DNA of 64,000 nucleotides from Bacteroidia bacterium (lineage in GTDB: Bacteria; Bacteroidota; Bacteroidia; SXHM01), in the NCBI GenBank assembly GCA_022072225.1, contig JAJVIC010000009.1:856472-920471 (forward strand), given 5' to 3'. The translations under genes and the position numbers were made by a program. The notes beneath the pieces were generated by a model. It saw nothing but the letters and a program-made list of their open reading frames with translations. It was not told where the DNA came from and searched no databases. Within the stretch, counting starts at the first letter, position 1; the number at the start of each line of letters is the position of its first letter. Below, in pieces: positions 47,601 to 55,296 of this stretch.

Positions 47601-48129
47601 CTATGCCGATACATTGGAGATACTCGTTTCAGTTGATTGCGGTGAAACCTTGCAGCGTGTGTATTACAAAGGCGGCACCGACCTTAGCACCGCACCCGAT
47701 TATACTGCCGAGGCGTGGGTGCCCGCAGCCAATCAGTGGCGCACCGATACAGTGGACTTAACCGCTTTTGAAAACAACGATGATGTGCTGCTTATTTTCC
47801 GCAGCATTACCGCATGGGGACAGCATGTTTACTTAGACAACATTAACCTGCTTACTACCAATACCACTGCTGTTGCCGAAACTAAGAAGGAAGAAAATGT
47901 TTTAATGCTTTACCCCAACCCCGTTGAAAGTTCGGGCAGCCTTTTTATTTATTCCAATAACCTGAAACCGGTGGATGTTGAAATTTTTTCGGCACAGGGC
48001 AGATTGGTTTATCATAACACGCTTCAACCCCAAACGCAGTTTACTGTTCCCAATCTTTCGGCAGGCAGTTATGCTTATCGTTTGAGCACCGATACGTTTA
48101 TCAGGAACGGGGTAGTGGTGGTGAGGTAA
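44695..48129 (+). CDS. Large secreted beta-propeller protein with T9SS sorting domain
   Basis: 1144 residues. Signal peptide (about 1-19), then many sortilin/BNR-like repeats with the pattern YRSNDEGATWFNVS, FKTTDGGSTWTSV, YRSANGGDNWTQL, WKSDDGGATFSAL and so on (about 140-790). A PKD-like domain (about 800-880, EGATWEWTFQGGTPATG) and a jelly-roll-like region (about 885-1060) follow, then a type IX secretion type A sorting domain (last ~75 residues, with MLYPNPVESSGSLFIYS). It should be exported across the outer membrane and released or attached to the cell surface. Ligand or substrate unknown; possibly a cell-surface binding or hydrolytic protein. Confidence 0.9.
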   Translation: MRIFFTLTLFMVVTNYLFAQNMYKPSQAEIATLPQWAQLMYAENANVAEVKKAYHEYYASHEFVKNYHTQYFKRWTRAVEPYAAMDGTVQLPSADEQLSTRRELLNSNSQQHRSSGNWNLVGPLVAYNGDAEFVGQQCNVYSIDQSASNPAVVYCGTEPGEIYRSNDEGATWFNVSYNDPLNGGVTAIEIHPANPEIVLAGSGNFIFKTTDGGSTWTSVLNSGGANEILFVPSDPNIVFAATNSGFYRSANGGDNWTQLFSQQSYDVKLKPGNDNTVYFVKRSASESVCQFYRSTDMGVSFYQQTNGWFTSTDAARNDGGARLAVTPADPDRVYAYLIGEAKADDNGYIGVYKSTDSGTSWTLPNAPAGGPYDDNHINLAIGTVGWQYWQGFYNCAITASNTDADKILVGGLNLWKSDDGGATFSALAGYVGGPYSIHVDMQDFRTTPNATWVTTDGGIYRSDDFFTSENFSVRMNGIHSSDYWGFGSGWNEDVLIGGLYHNGNLAFHENYGAGNFLQLGGGEPASGYVNQGENRKVYSSDINGKILPLTIGDPITSVGFGIDPNESYWEVESTELEFDPSCYNIAYTGRENKLWKTEDGGVTFSLFATFGSETGNRITYIEPSWSNPDVMYVCQQVSTPSNYGLLWRTTNGGANWSSLTLPSVSNSKQMLLQVDPENENNLWIAFLSGNGQKVYKSINAGVSWTNLTTSTLNGETPRSLVLIGGTDGGVYLATNKTIFYRNNTMPDWEDFGDGLPVVLSTCIARPFYRDNKLRIASYGKGIWESELLEEQIRPVAQIFVDKLNFMLHCETDTFRYVDHSMLNHEGATWEWTFQGGTPATGNSWNENVVYSAPGTYLTILKVTNGNGLFDYDSLYVTIDAYQPTTVVNEGFQSVFPPAGFEIVNEDNSITWELNTAVGGYGQSSQCAYIRGFDYWPGGDVDDMRLSVNTNNMHDTKLVFDVAYARYAVNYADTLEILVSVDCGETLQRVYYKGGTDLSTAPDYTAEAWVPAANQWRTDTVDLTAFENNDDVLLIFRSITAWGQHVYLDNINLLTTNTTAVAETKKEENVLMLYPNPVESSGSLFIYSNNLKPVDVEIFSAQGRLVYHNTLQPQTQFTVPNLSAGSYAYRLSTDTFIRNGVVVVR

Positions 48130-48151
48130 AAACTTTATTTAATTTCAAGGT

Positions 48152-49228
48152 ATGATCGGCAACACCAACCCCCTCGAGCTATTAGTTTTACTTATTCTGG
48201 TCATCTTCGGTCTTGCCGAAATTTTTGCCGGGCGGCTGAAAAATACTAGGCGCACATTTAGTGACTGGCTGCAGGAGGCAGGCAGTTTTGCTGTGCTGAT
48301 GGTAGCGATAAAACCTTTGATTTTTCTGGCAGTGCTGGGCCTGGGTAATCTGATTGTGCCCGGTTGGCATAATCGTTTCAGCCAAACATCGTTTTGGATT
48401 TTATTTCCTGTTTTTTTGTTGGTGGATGATGTGTTGCAATACGGTTATCACCGTTTGGCGCATGAGCATGATTTTTTCTGGAAGCTGCACCGCCCGCACC
48501 ATCAGGCCGAGGAAATGGGGTTCTTTGTTTCGTACCGCAATGCAGGTTTGTATTATGTATTGATGCCTAATATCTGGTGGACAGGTATTATTACTTTTCT
48601 GGGAGGGGGGCTGGCTGTTACGGTTGGACTTATTCTGAAACAGTTGGTTATTATCGGTTCGCACAGCACCGTAAAATGGGATAAACCTTTATACGCTATT
48701 CCTTTTCTTCGTTCAATGATGACGGTGGTGGAGCGCATTATTGTTACACCCGCTTTTCATTATGCGCATCACGGAAAATCAAAACGCGATGGCATCAGCG
48801 ACCCCAACGGAAATTATGGCAACATGTTTTCCATCTGGGATCAGCTATTCAATACGGCAGTGTTTACGCGCAAATTTCCAACGGAACTTGGTTTGGTAAA
48901 CGACCCGAAGGAACATTGGTCAGCAACACTGCTGTACCCGTTGGTAAAATCCGGTAATCCTGTAAGCGAACTTTCAGCCGATTACAAAAAAGTAAGTACC
49001 GCTGTAAATGAACCTGCTGCTGTTGAGGTTAAGAAAGGTGAAAAATATCTGTGGTGCCGTTGCGGAAAAAGTAAAAACCAACCTTTCTGTGATGGCTCGC
49101 ATCACGGTACAAAATACAAGCCTTTGCTTTTTGAATCTAAGAAAGACGGTGTAGTGAAACTATGCAATTGCAAGTTGACCAACACTGCACCCTATTGCGA
49201 TAATTCGCATTTGAAAGAAAGGAAATAA
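48152..49228 (+). CDS. Fatty acid hydroxylase/sterol desaturase fused to two CDGSH iron-sulfur motifs
   Basis: 358 residues. The membrane part (about 1-265) has several helices and the di-iron His motifs HRLAH, HRPHH and HYAHHG typical of the fatty acid hydroxylase superfamily. The soluble C-terminal ~75 residues carry two CDGSH-type iron-sulfur motifs, CRCGKSKNQPFCDGSHH and CNCKLTNTAPYCDNSHL; in the second the Gly is replaced by Asn. The fusion suggests the CDGSH domain supplies electrons to the di-iron site. Substrate unknown, perhaps a lipid or sterol. It is 22 bp downstream of the T9SS gene but may have its own promoter. Confidence 0.9.
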   Translation: MIGNTNPLELLVLLILVIFGLAEIFAGRLKNTRRTFSDWLQEAGSFAVLMVAIKPLIFLAVLGLGNLIVPGWHNRFSQTSFWILFPVFLLVDDVLQYGYHRLAHEHDFFWKLHRPHHQAEEMGFFVSYRNAGLYYVLMPNIWWTGIITFLGGGLAVTVGLILKQLVIIGSHSTVKWDKPLYAIPFLRSMMTVVERIIVTPAFHYAHHGKSKRDGISDPNGNYGNMFSIWDQLFNTAVFTRKFPTELGLVNDPKEHWSATLLYPLVKSGNPVSELSADYKKVSTAVNEPAAVEVKKGEKYLWCRCGKSKNQPFCDGSHHGTKYKPLLFESKKDGVVKLCNCKLTNTAPYCDNSHLKERK

Positions 49229-49292
49229 ATCAGTTGTTGGTTTTTAACAACCCCTTTAAAGATTTCCGAATTTTCATGTTTTTATAATCGTT

Positions 49293-49300
49293 TATCTTTG
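49293..49300 (+). promoter_or_regulatory. -7 promoter element of the toxin-antitoxin operon
   Basis: TATCTTTG, a perfect TAnnTTTG, ends 24 bp before the antitoxin ATG; TTTTC lies 17 bp upstream as a partial -33 box. Confidence 0.6.
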
Positions 49301-49324
49301 TAAAAAAAATAAACATCAAAAAAC

Positions 49325-49567
49325 ATGGCAGCAGTTGACCACCTGAGAAATAATATCATTGATAAACTTCTTACCATTACCAATAAAGACTACCTGTCGG
49401 CACTTTATAAGTTAGTTGAAAAAAGTTCGGTTGATAACGATAAGGTGAAACTAACCAAAGAGCAAATGAAGATGCTTAAACTAAGCGATGCTGATATTAA
49501 AAACGGCAGGTTGTTATCGCAGGAAGAAGTAGATAAAAGTGATTTGAAATGGTTAAAAGAACTGTAG
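49325..49567 (+). CDS. Putative antitoxin of a type II toxin-antitoxin pair
   Basis: 80 residues, mostly helical (HLRNNIIDKLLTITNKDYLSA), with a Lys/Asp/Leu-rich C-terminal half and no cysteines. It has no well-known DNA-binding motif, but small helical proteins of this kind are common antitoxins in Bacteroidota. Evidence is contextual: it precedes and overlaps a ParE/RelE-like toxin gene by 19 bp and has its own promoter. If so, it should bind and neutralise the toxin and probably repress its own operon. Confidence 0.72.
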   Translation: MAAVDHLRNNIIDKLLTITNKDYLSALYKLVEKSSVDNDKVKLTKEQMKMLKLSDADIKNGRLLSQEEVDKSDLKWLKEL

Positions 49568-49863
49568 TCTGGACTGAAACAGCAGTTCGTCAAAGACGCA
49601 GCATTTTAAAATACTGGACCCAAAGAAATGGTTCAACAACCTACGCTGAAAGGCTAATTAAAATAACCAAAGACAGGATAAAGATAATTCTTGTAAATCC
49701 AGAATCTTCTCGCGAAAGCGAATACCCCGGAACAAGAGTTGCTTCAATGGGACACTTCAGCATCTTCTACAAAATCACTGAAATCAACATTATTATTACC
49801 GCATTTTGGGATAACAGGCAAGACCCCGAAAAATTATTGGCATTGCTTGAACAAAAAGATTGA
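49549..49863 (+). CDS. RelE/ParE-family toxin
   Basis: 104 residues with the ParE/RelE fold pattern: VVWTETAVRQRRSILKYW near the N-terminus, a central helix, and a C-terminal FSIFYKITEINIIITAFWDNRQDPEKL with the basic/aromatic residues expected in this toxin family. It would block translation by cleaving mRNA on ribosomes or poison gyrase; the sequence does not tell which. It overlaps the upstream small gene by 19 bp, which fixes the start as the ATG at 49549. Confidence 0.85.
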   Translation: MVKRTVVWTETAVRQRRSILKYWTQRNGSTTYAERLIKITKDRIKIILVNPESSRESEYPGTRVASMGHFSIFYKITEINIIITAFWDNRQDPEKLLALLEQKD

Positions 49864-49878
49864 TTGTTCTTTTGCTGA

Positions 49879-51006
49879 TTACTTCACCAACAGCCCCTTC
49901 AACTTCCCCACCACATAATCAATCTCCTCTTTGGTGTTGTATTTGCTGAATGAGAAACGCACCGAAGGGCGTTCTTTGTCGCGCTGCACTTCGGTTAATA
50001 CATGCGAGCCCTGCTGGCTGCCCGATGAACAGGCGCTGCCGCCTGAGGCAGCGATACCGTCAATGTCTAAATTAAACAACAGCATTTCGCCAATATCGGT
50101 TTTCGGGAATGCTACATTTAAAACCGTATAAAGCGAGTTGCCTTTGGCATCACCATTAAACTCCACACCAGGAATGTTTTTTTCCAGTTGTTCGATCATA
50201 TAGTTTTTTAAGCCTTGAATATGATTATGATGCTCGTTTACATGAGCCAACGCAATTTCCATTGCTTTTGTAAGTCCTGCAATGCCGTATATATTTTCAG
50301 TTCCTCCTCGCATGTTGCGCTCCTGAGCACCACCATAAATCAAAGGTTTAATGCGAACATTGGAATTAACATATAAAAAACCAATGCCTTTTGGTCCGTG
50401 AAATTTATGGGCAGAGCAGGTAATAAAGTCAACGGGTATTTTCTGCAAATCAAAAGTATAATGTGCCATCGTCTGCACTGTATCTGAATGGAAGATGGCG
50501 TTATATTTTCTACATAATTCGCCCACTTTTACTAAATCAATCAGGTTGCCAATCTCGTTGTTGGCGTGCATGAGCGAAACAAGACTGCGCTCATTGTTTT
50601 TTAATAATTCCTCTAAGCTATCTAAATCAACATGTCCGTCAGGAGTAAGTTTTACGAAACTTAATTTTATGCTGCCTGCTTTTTCCAAAGCCTCCAGTGT
50701 ATGCAAAACGGCATGGTGCTCAATTTTGCTTGTGATGGCGTGTTTAATACCAAGGTCATTAACAGCGCAACGGATAGCCATGTTATCGGCTTCCGTTCCG
50801 CCCGAAGTGAAAAATATTTCAGATGGAGAAACATTCAGAAATCCAGCCACCTGCTTGCGCGCTTTTTCAATAATGGCACGTGCCTGTCTCCCGTAGCCGT
50901 GAATGGAAGAAGGGTTGCCGAATTGTTCTTTTAACACGGGCAGCATAGCTTCTATCACTTTTTCGTCAATAGGTGTTGTAGCTGCGTTATCTAGGTATAC
51001 CTTCAT
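49879..51006 (-). CDS. Cysteine desulfurase (NifS/IscS class)
   Basis: 375 residues. A PLP enzyme that takes sulfur from cysteine for iron-sulfur cluster and thio-cofactor synthesis. PLP-binding Lys201 lies in CSAHKFHGPKG; the catalytic loop holds Cys326 in SGGSACSSGS. His-rich HHAV near residue 98 stacks on the cofactor in relatives. No iscU or suf genes are adjacent. It converges with the toxin gene and is 77 bp upstream (in its own direction, downstream) of the glmM gene. Confidence 0.95.
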   Translation of the reverse strand: MKVYLDNAATTPIDEKVIEAMLPVLKEQFGNPSSIHGYGRQARAIIEKARKQVAGFLNVSPSEIFFTSGGTEADNMAIRCAVNDLGIKHAITSKIEHHAVLHTLEALEKAGSIKLSFVKLTPDGHVDLDSLEELLKNNERSLVSLMHANNEIGNLIDLVKVGELCRKYNAIFHSDTVQTMAHYTFDLQKIPVDFITCSAHKFHGPKGIGFLYVNSNVRIKPLIYGGAQERNMRGGTENIYGIAGLTKAMEIALAHVNEHHNHIQGLKNYMIEQLEKNIPGVEFNGDAKGNSLYTVLNVAFPKTDIGEMLLFNLDIDGIAASGGSACSSGSQQGSHVLTEVQRDKERPSVRFSFSKYNTKEEIDYVVGKLKGLLVK

Positions 51007-51083
51007 TTTACATTGTTAATTTTGATTGTTGATGTTTAATATTTGGAGAGCAATTATCAACCAACAATTATCAATCAAAAATA

Positions 51084-52481
51084 CTATTTCATCAGTTCCT
51101 TAATATCAGAAATTATTTTCTTTGCTAATGTATCAGCCGTGGTTTCTGTCGGGCTTTCTGAGTAAATACGGATAATAGGCTCAGTGTTTGACTTGCGCAA
51201 ATGCACCCATTCTTTGCTTTTCTCAAATTCAATCTTCACCCCGTCAACGGTGTTTATCTTTTCTTTCTTGTATTTCTTTTGTATTGACTCAAGAATAGCA
51301 TCTACATCAGTTCCGTTATCAAGTTCTACTTTATTTTTAGACATAAAGTAAGAAGGGTATTTGCCGCGTAACTGCGAAACACTTTTTCCGAATTTCGCAA
51401 GGTGAGTAAGGAAGAGCGCAATGCCGGCCAGTGCATCGCGGCCATAATGCAGTTCAGGGTAAATAATGCCGCCATTACCCTCACCGCCAATCACGGCTTT
51501 TACTTCCTTCATTTTTTCTACCACATTTACTTCGCCTACGGCAGAAGCAAAATATTCACCACCGGCCTTTTCGGTTACATCGCGCAAAGCCCGTGTTGAG
51601 GATAGATTGGAAACCGTGTTTCCTTTTTTTGATTTCAGAATATAATCTGCAACGGTAACGAGCGTGTATTCTTCGCCAAACATTTCACCGTCTTCGCAAA
51701 CCAGTGCCAGACGGTCAACATCGGGGTCAACCACAATGCCGATGTGTGCATCTTTCTTTTTTACAACTTCGGCAATTTCTGTAAGATTCTCGGGAAGCGG
51801 TTCGGGGTTGTGCGGAAAATGTCCGTCAGGCTCGCAGTACAGTTGCGTTATTTTAGTAACGCCTAATGCGTTCAGTAATTTTGGAACGGCAATACCTCCG
51901 GTTGAATTTACGCAATCAATTACTACTTTAAAATCTCTGGCTTTTATTGCTGCCACATCTACCAGCGGCAGGGCCAATATTTTTTCAATATGGCGGTCTA
52001 TTGCTCCTTCGCGAGTTACATAAACACCTAGTTCATTTACGGCAGCAAAATTGAACTCTTCGCTTGCGGCAATTTTTAATAATTCTTCGCCTTCGGCAGC
52101 CGAAATAAATTCGCCTTTGTTGTTCAGCAGTTTCAGGGCGTTCCATTGTTTTGGGTTATGGCTGGCGGTAAGTATTATTCCTCCATCGGCTTTTTCATCG
52201 GTTACAGCCATTTCAACAGTTGGTGTGGTAGAAAGACCTACATCCATTACATCTAACCCTGCACCGAGTAGAGTGCCCGACACCAAACGGTTTACCATGT
52301 CACCGCTTACGCGCGCATCGCGTCCAACTACTATTCTGGGGCGTCCTTTTTTCTTGAATGATTTTTTTATCAGTGCTGAATATGCTGCCGTAAACTTTAC
52401 AATATCCAAAGGGCTTAAACCTTCGCCCGGCTTGCCGCCTATTGTTCCTCTTATTCCTGAAATTGACTTTATTAAACTCAT
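51084..52481 (-). CDS. glmM: Phosphoglucosamine mutase / phosphohexomutase
   Basis: 465 residues from the ATG giving MSLIKSISGIRGTIGG; an in-frame start seven codons earlier (52502) is less likely. The alpha-D-phosphohexomutase family marks are the phosphoserine loop LTASHNPKQWN (Ser107), the metal loop DPDVDRLAL and the phosphate-binding C-terminal loop RKSNTEPIIR. GlmM interconverts glucosamine-6-P and glucosamine-1-P for peptidoglycan precursors, but related enzymes act on glucose or mannose, so the symbol is probable rather than certain. Confidence 0.88.
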   Translation of the reverse strand: MSLIKSISGIRGTIGGKPGEGLSPLDIVKFTAAYSALIKKSFKKKGRPRIVVGRDARVSGDMVNRLVSGTLLGAGLDVMDVGLSTTPTVEMAVTDEKADGGIILTASHNPKQWNALKLLNNKGEFISAAEGEELLKIAASEEFNFAAVNELGVYVTREGAIDRHIEKILALPLVDVAAIKARDFKVVIDCVNSTGGIAVPKLLNALGVTKITQLYCEPDGHFPHNPEPLPENLTEIAEVVKKKDAHIGIVVDPDVDRLALVCEDGEMFGEEYTLVTVADYILKSKKGNTVSNLSSTRALRDVTEKAGGEYFASAVGEVNVVEKMKEVKAVIGGEGNGGIIYPELHYGRDALAGIALFLTHLAKFGKSVSQLRGKYPSYFMSKNKVELDNGTDVDAILESIQKKYKKEKINTVDGVKIEFEKSKEWVHLRKSNTEPIIRIYSESPTETTADTLAKKIISDIKELMK

Positions 52482-52618
52482 ATATTTTTTGAAAAGGGAC
52501 ACAAAGATATAAATGAATGTTAACCCTGAATTAAAGGATGATTTTATACCTTATTATTTTTTAAACACCTTCTGTTAATAATTATAAAAGCTTAAAAAAT
52601 GGACTCAATTGATTTTTT

Positions 52619-52626
52619 TAACTTTG
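52619..52626 (+). promoter_or_regulatory. -7 promoter element upstream of the TPR gene
   Basis: TAACTTTG, a perfect TAnnTTTG, ends 32 bp before the ATG at 52659. No clear -33 box. Confidence 0.5.
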
Positions 52627-52658
52627 CATTAAATCTTCATGCTGAATAACCTAAGGAT

Positions 52659-54062
52659 ATGACAGAAGAAACTCCCACCAACAGCGAGAATATTCACTTT
52701 AAGAATTGTCTGGACCGTTTTGAAAAAATGTTACGCAAAAACGAGCGTTATTTTTTCGATGCCAATGATTTTGAAAGCCTTCTAAATCATTATATTTCTG
52801 TTAATGATAATGGAAAGGCTCTCAAAGTTGCCAACTGTGCTATTGAGCAACATCCTTTTCAGGTAACGTTCATTATACGAAAAGCACAACTTCTTTCGGC
52901 ATCAAATCAACAGGACAAGGCACTGATTGTTATTTCAAAAGCTGAGTCGCTTGACCCTTCCAATACAGAGTTGTATATCACCAAAGGCAGTATCTACAGC
53001 CAGATGGGTATGTATAATAAGTCAATTGAATGCTACAACGATGCCATTAAAAAGGCAGACGATCCTGATGATATTTATCTCTGTATTGCTTTTGAATACG
53101 AGAATATGTCTGATTACTACACGGCATTGCGTTACCTGAAAAAAGCATTACAGGTAAACCCGCAAAATGAAGCAGCTCTCTATGAAATGGCTTTTTGTCA
53201 CGAAATGCAGAGTACACACGAAGATGCGTTAGATGATTTCAATGCTTATCTTGAAGAGCATCCTTATTCTGCTTCGGGTTGGTACAACCTTGGTATTTCT
53301 TATGCCAAGTTAAGACAGGACGAGAAAGCAATTGAAGCCTACGACTATGCTCTTGCCATTGATGATAAATTTGCTTCAGCCTATTTCAATAAAGCCAATT
53401 CATTAGCCAATCTTGAAAGATTTCGCGAAGCAATTCCGGTTTATATGGAAACCTTCAAATGTGAACAACCTGACAGTACAGCACATTATTACATTGGTGA
53501 GTGCTATGAGGGTTTGGGCGAAGATGACAACGCCCTGAAGCATTACAAATTAGCCTTGAAAATTGATCCGGAATATCCTGATGCACTCTTTGGAATGGCC
53601 ATGGTTTTGGAAAGAAAAGGAATGGATTTTGAAAGTTCGGGATATATTAAAAAGGCAATCAGTTTAGATGAAGCCAATCCTGATTTCTGGTATTTTTATG
53701 GTGATCTCCTTTTGAAAACAGGGTTCATACCGGACGCTGAATTTGCTTATGCAAAATCTGTATTGCTTAATCCCGAGAATGTGGATGCCTGGATTGACCT
53801 TGCGCATCTTCGTTTTGAACACGAAAGTCAGATTACAGGTTTTGAAACCATCGCAGAAGGTATTAAAACCAACCCCGGTTCAGTTGAATTGTATTTTAAA
53901 ATGACTGCATTACTCCTGGCTATGAGTAAACAAAATGATGCAATGGAAGTGTTGCGCACAGCTATGGAAATTGATGGAAGCAGGTTTCAGTTATTATTTG
54001 ATTTTTATCCTCAGGCGGCAAATATTCCTGCTGTAATCGATTTGATTGAAGCCTACAAATAG
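52659..54062 (+). CDS. TPR-repeat protein
   Basis: 467 residues made of about ten tetratricopeptide repeats from about residue 40 to the end, e.g. ALYEMAFCHEMQSTHEDAL, SAYFNKANSLANLERFREAI and DSTAHYYIGECYEGLGEDDN. No signal peptide or membrane helix, so it is cytoplasmic and presumably a protein-interaction scaffold. Its partner is unknown. It has its own promoter and is 5 bp upstream of the phosphosulfolactate synthase fusion gene, so they may be co-expressed. Confidence 0.9.
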   Translation: MTEETPTNSENIHFKNCLDRFEKMLRKNERYFFDANDFESLLNHYISVNDNGKALKVANCAIEQHPFQVTFIIRKAQLLSASNQQDKALIVISKAESLDPSNTELYITKGSIYSQMGMYNKSIECYNDAIKKADDPDDIYLCIAFEYENMSDYYTALRYLKKALQVNPQNEAALYEMAFCHEMQSTHEDALDDFNAYLEEHPYSASGWYNLGISYAKLRQDEKAIEAYDYALAIDDKFASAYFNKANSLANLERFREAIPVYMETFKCEQPDSTAHYYIGECYEGLGEDDNALKHYKLALKIDPEYPDALFGMAMVLERKGMDFESSGYIKKAISLDEANPDFWYFYGDLLLKTGFIPDAEFAYAKSVLLNPENVDAWIDLAHLRFEHESQITGFETIAEGIKTNPGSVELYFKMTALLLAMSKQNDAMEVLRTAMEIDGSRFQLLFDFYPQAANIPAVIDLIEAYK

Positions 54063-54067
54063 CACCT

Positions 54068-55204
54068 ATGAATTACGAACTGTCTGATATACCTGAGAGG
54101 TCTAAAAAGCCCCGCAACAACGGATTGACCATGATGATGGATAAGGGCTTATCCATTCGTCAGGCAGAGGATTTTTTGTCGGTAGCCTCAGACTATTGTG
54201 ATTTGGTAAAACTCGGGTTCGGCACTTCTTACATTACGCCCGGTGTGAAAGAAAAAGTTGCGTTGTATCAAAAAGCAGGAATGAAAGTTTACCTCGGGGG
54301 CACGTTGTTTGAAGCATTTCTTATTCGCGGAATGTTTGATGAATACCTGCGCGTGTTAGATAAATTCGGATTGGACAGTGTGGAAGTTTCTGATGGTTCA
54401 CTTCAGATTACACACGATCTGAAATGCGAGTATATTTCGCTGCTTGCAAAATACTACACCGTTTTATCTGAAGTAGGTTCCAAAGAAGCAGGAATACTTA
54501 TACACCCGAAAGTTTGGAAAAACATGATGCAGAAAGAACTTCAGGCAGGTTCGTGGAAAGTAATAGCAGAAGCGCGCGAGTCGGGAACGGTAGGTATTTT
54601 TCGTCCGAGCGGTAAAGCCCACGTTTCGCTGGTGAAGCAAATTATTGATGTTATTCCTCCCGAAAGTATTATTTGGGAAGCACCCCAAAAATCACAGCAA
54701 GTGTGGTTTATTAAAGAACTTGGACCCAACGTAAATCTTGGAAACATCGGTTATGATGAAGTAATTCCGCTTGAAACATTGAGACTTGGATTAAGAGGCG
54801 ATACTTTTTTAAGTTTTATTTCGCACAAGAGCCAGGTTATAAAAACAGAACCGAAAGAACCCGAAAAAGCAAAACAACAACCTAAAATGAAAGAGATAAC
54901 AGTAAAAGAACTAAAAGCAAAATTAGACGCAAACGAAGACATTCAATTGATTGACTGCCGGGAGCCTTATGAATATGAAATTGCAAACATTAATGCTCAA
55001 CTTATTCCAATGGGCGAAATGATGGATAACATTGATAAAATAGCCCGCGACAAAATGGTTATAATTCATTGTCGCAGCGGAGCGCGCTCCGGTAATATTA
55101 TTCAGGCACTGGAAGCCCGCGAAGGTTTTACCAACCTTTATAACCTCAAAGGCGGAATTCTTGCCTGGGCAGATGAGGTAGATAACACACTCACTAAATA
55201 CTAA
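54068..55204 (+). CDS. Phosphosulfolactate synthase fused to a rhodanese domain
   Basis: 378 residues. The N-terminal ~255 residues match the phosphosulfolactate synthase (ComA) family: RSKKPRNNGLTMMMDKGLS, KLGFGTSYI, YLGGTLFEAF, and VSDGSLQI. That enzyme adds sulfite to phosphoenolpyruvate, the first step to sulfolactate. A charged linker (about 258-277, rich in Lys/Glu/Pro) leads to a rhodanese domain (about 278-375) with catalytic Cys335 in HCRSGARSG. The rhodanese could supply sulfur (sulfite or persulfide) to the synthase, but this is inference. It starts 5 bp after the TPR gene. Confidence 0.88.
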   Translation: MNYELSDIPERSKKPRNNGLTMMMDKGLSIRQAEDFLSVASDYCDLVKLGFGTSYITPGVKEKVALYQKAGMKVYLGGTLFEAFLIRGMFDEYLRVLDKFGLDSVEVSDGSLQITHDLKCEYISLLAKYYTVLSEVGSKEAGILIHPKVWKNMMQKELQAGSWKVIAEARESGTVGIFRPSGKAHVSLVKQIIDVIPPESIIWEAPQKSQQVWFIKELGPNVNLGNIGYDEVIPLETLRLGLRGDTFLSFISHKSQVIKTEPKEPEKAKQQPKMKEITVKELKAKLDANEDIQLIDCREPYEYEIANINAQLIPMGEMMDNIDKIARDKMVIIHCRSGARSGNIIQALEAREGFTNLYNLKGGILAWADEVDNTLTKY

Positions 55205-55211
55205 CTAATTC

Positions 55212-55283
55212 CGTCATTGCGAGGGTTTTTCACCCGAAGCAATCTCAGGCAAAGAAGGGGTTGTTTCGCTTTGCTCGTAAAGA
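55212..55283. repeat. Degenerate copy of the 38-kb inverted repeat element
   Basis: The left part is identical to the element at 38186-38259 (CGTCATTGCGAG, then GAAGCAATCTCA); the right arm is decayed (TTGTTTCGCTTTGCTCG). It lies between the sulfolactate gene and the DedA gene, where an upstream TTG-initiated reading of dedA would run through it. Confidence 0.75.
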
Positions 55284-55296
55284 CAAAATCAATACT

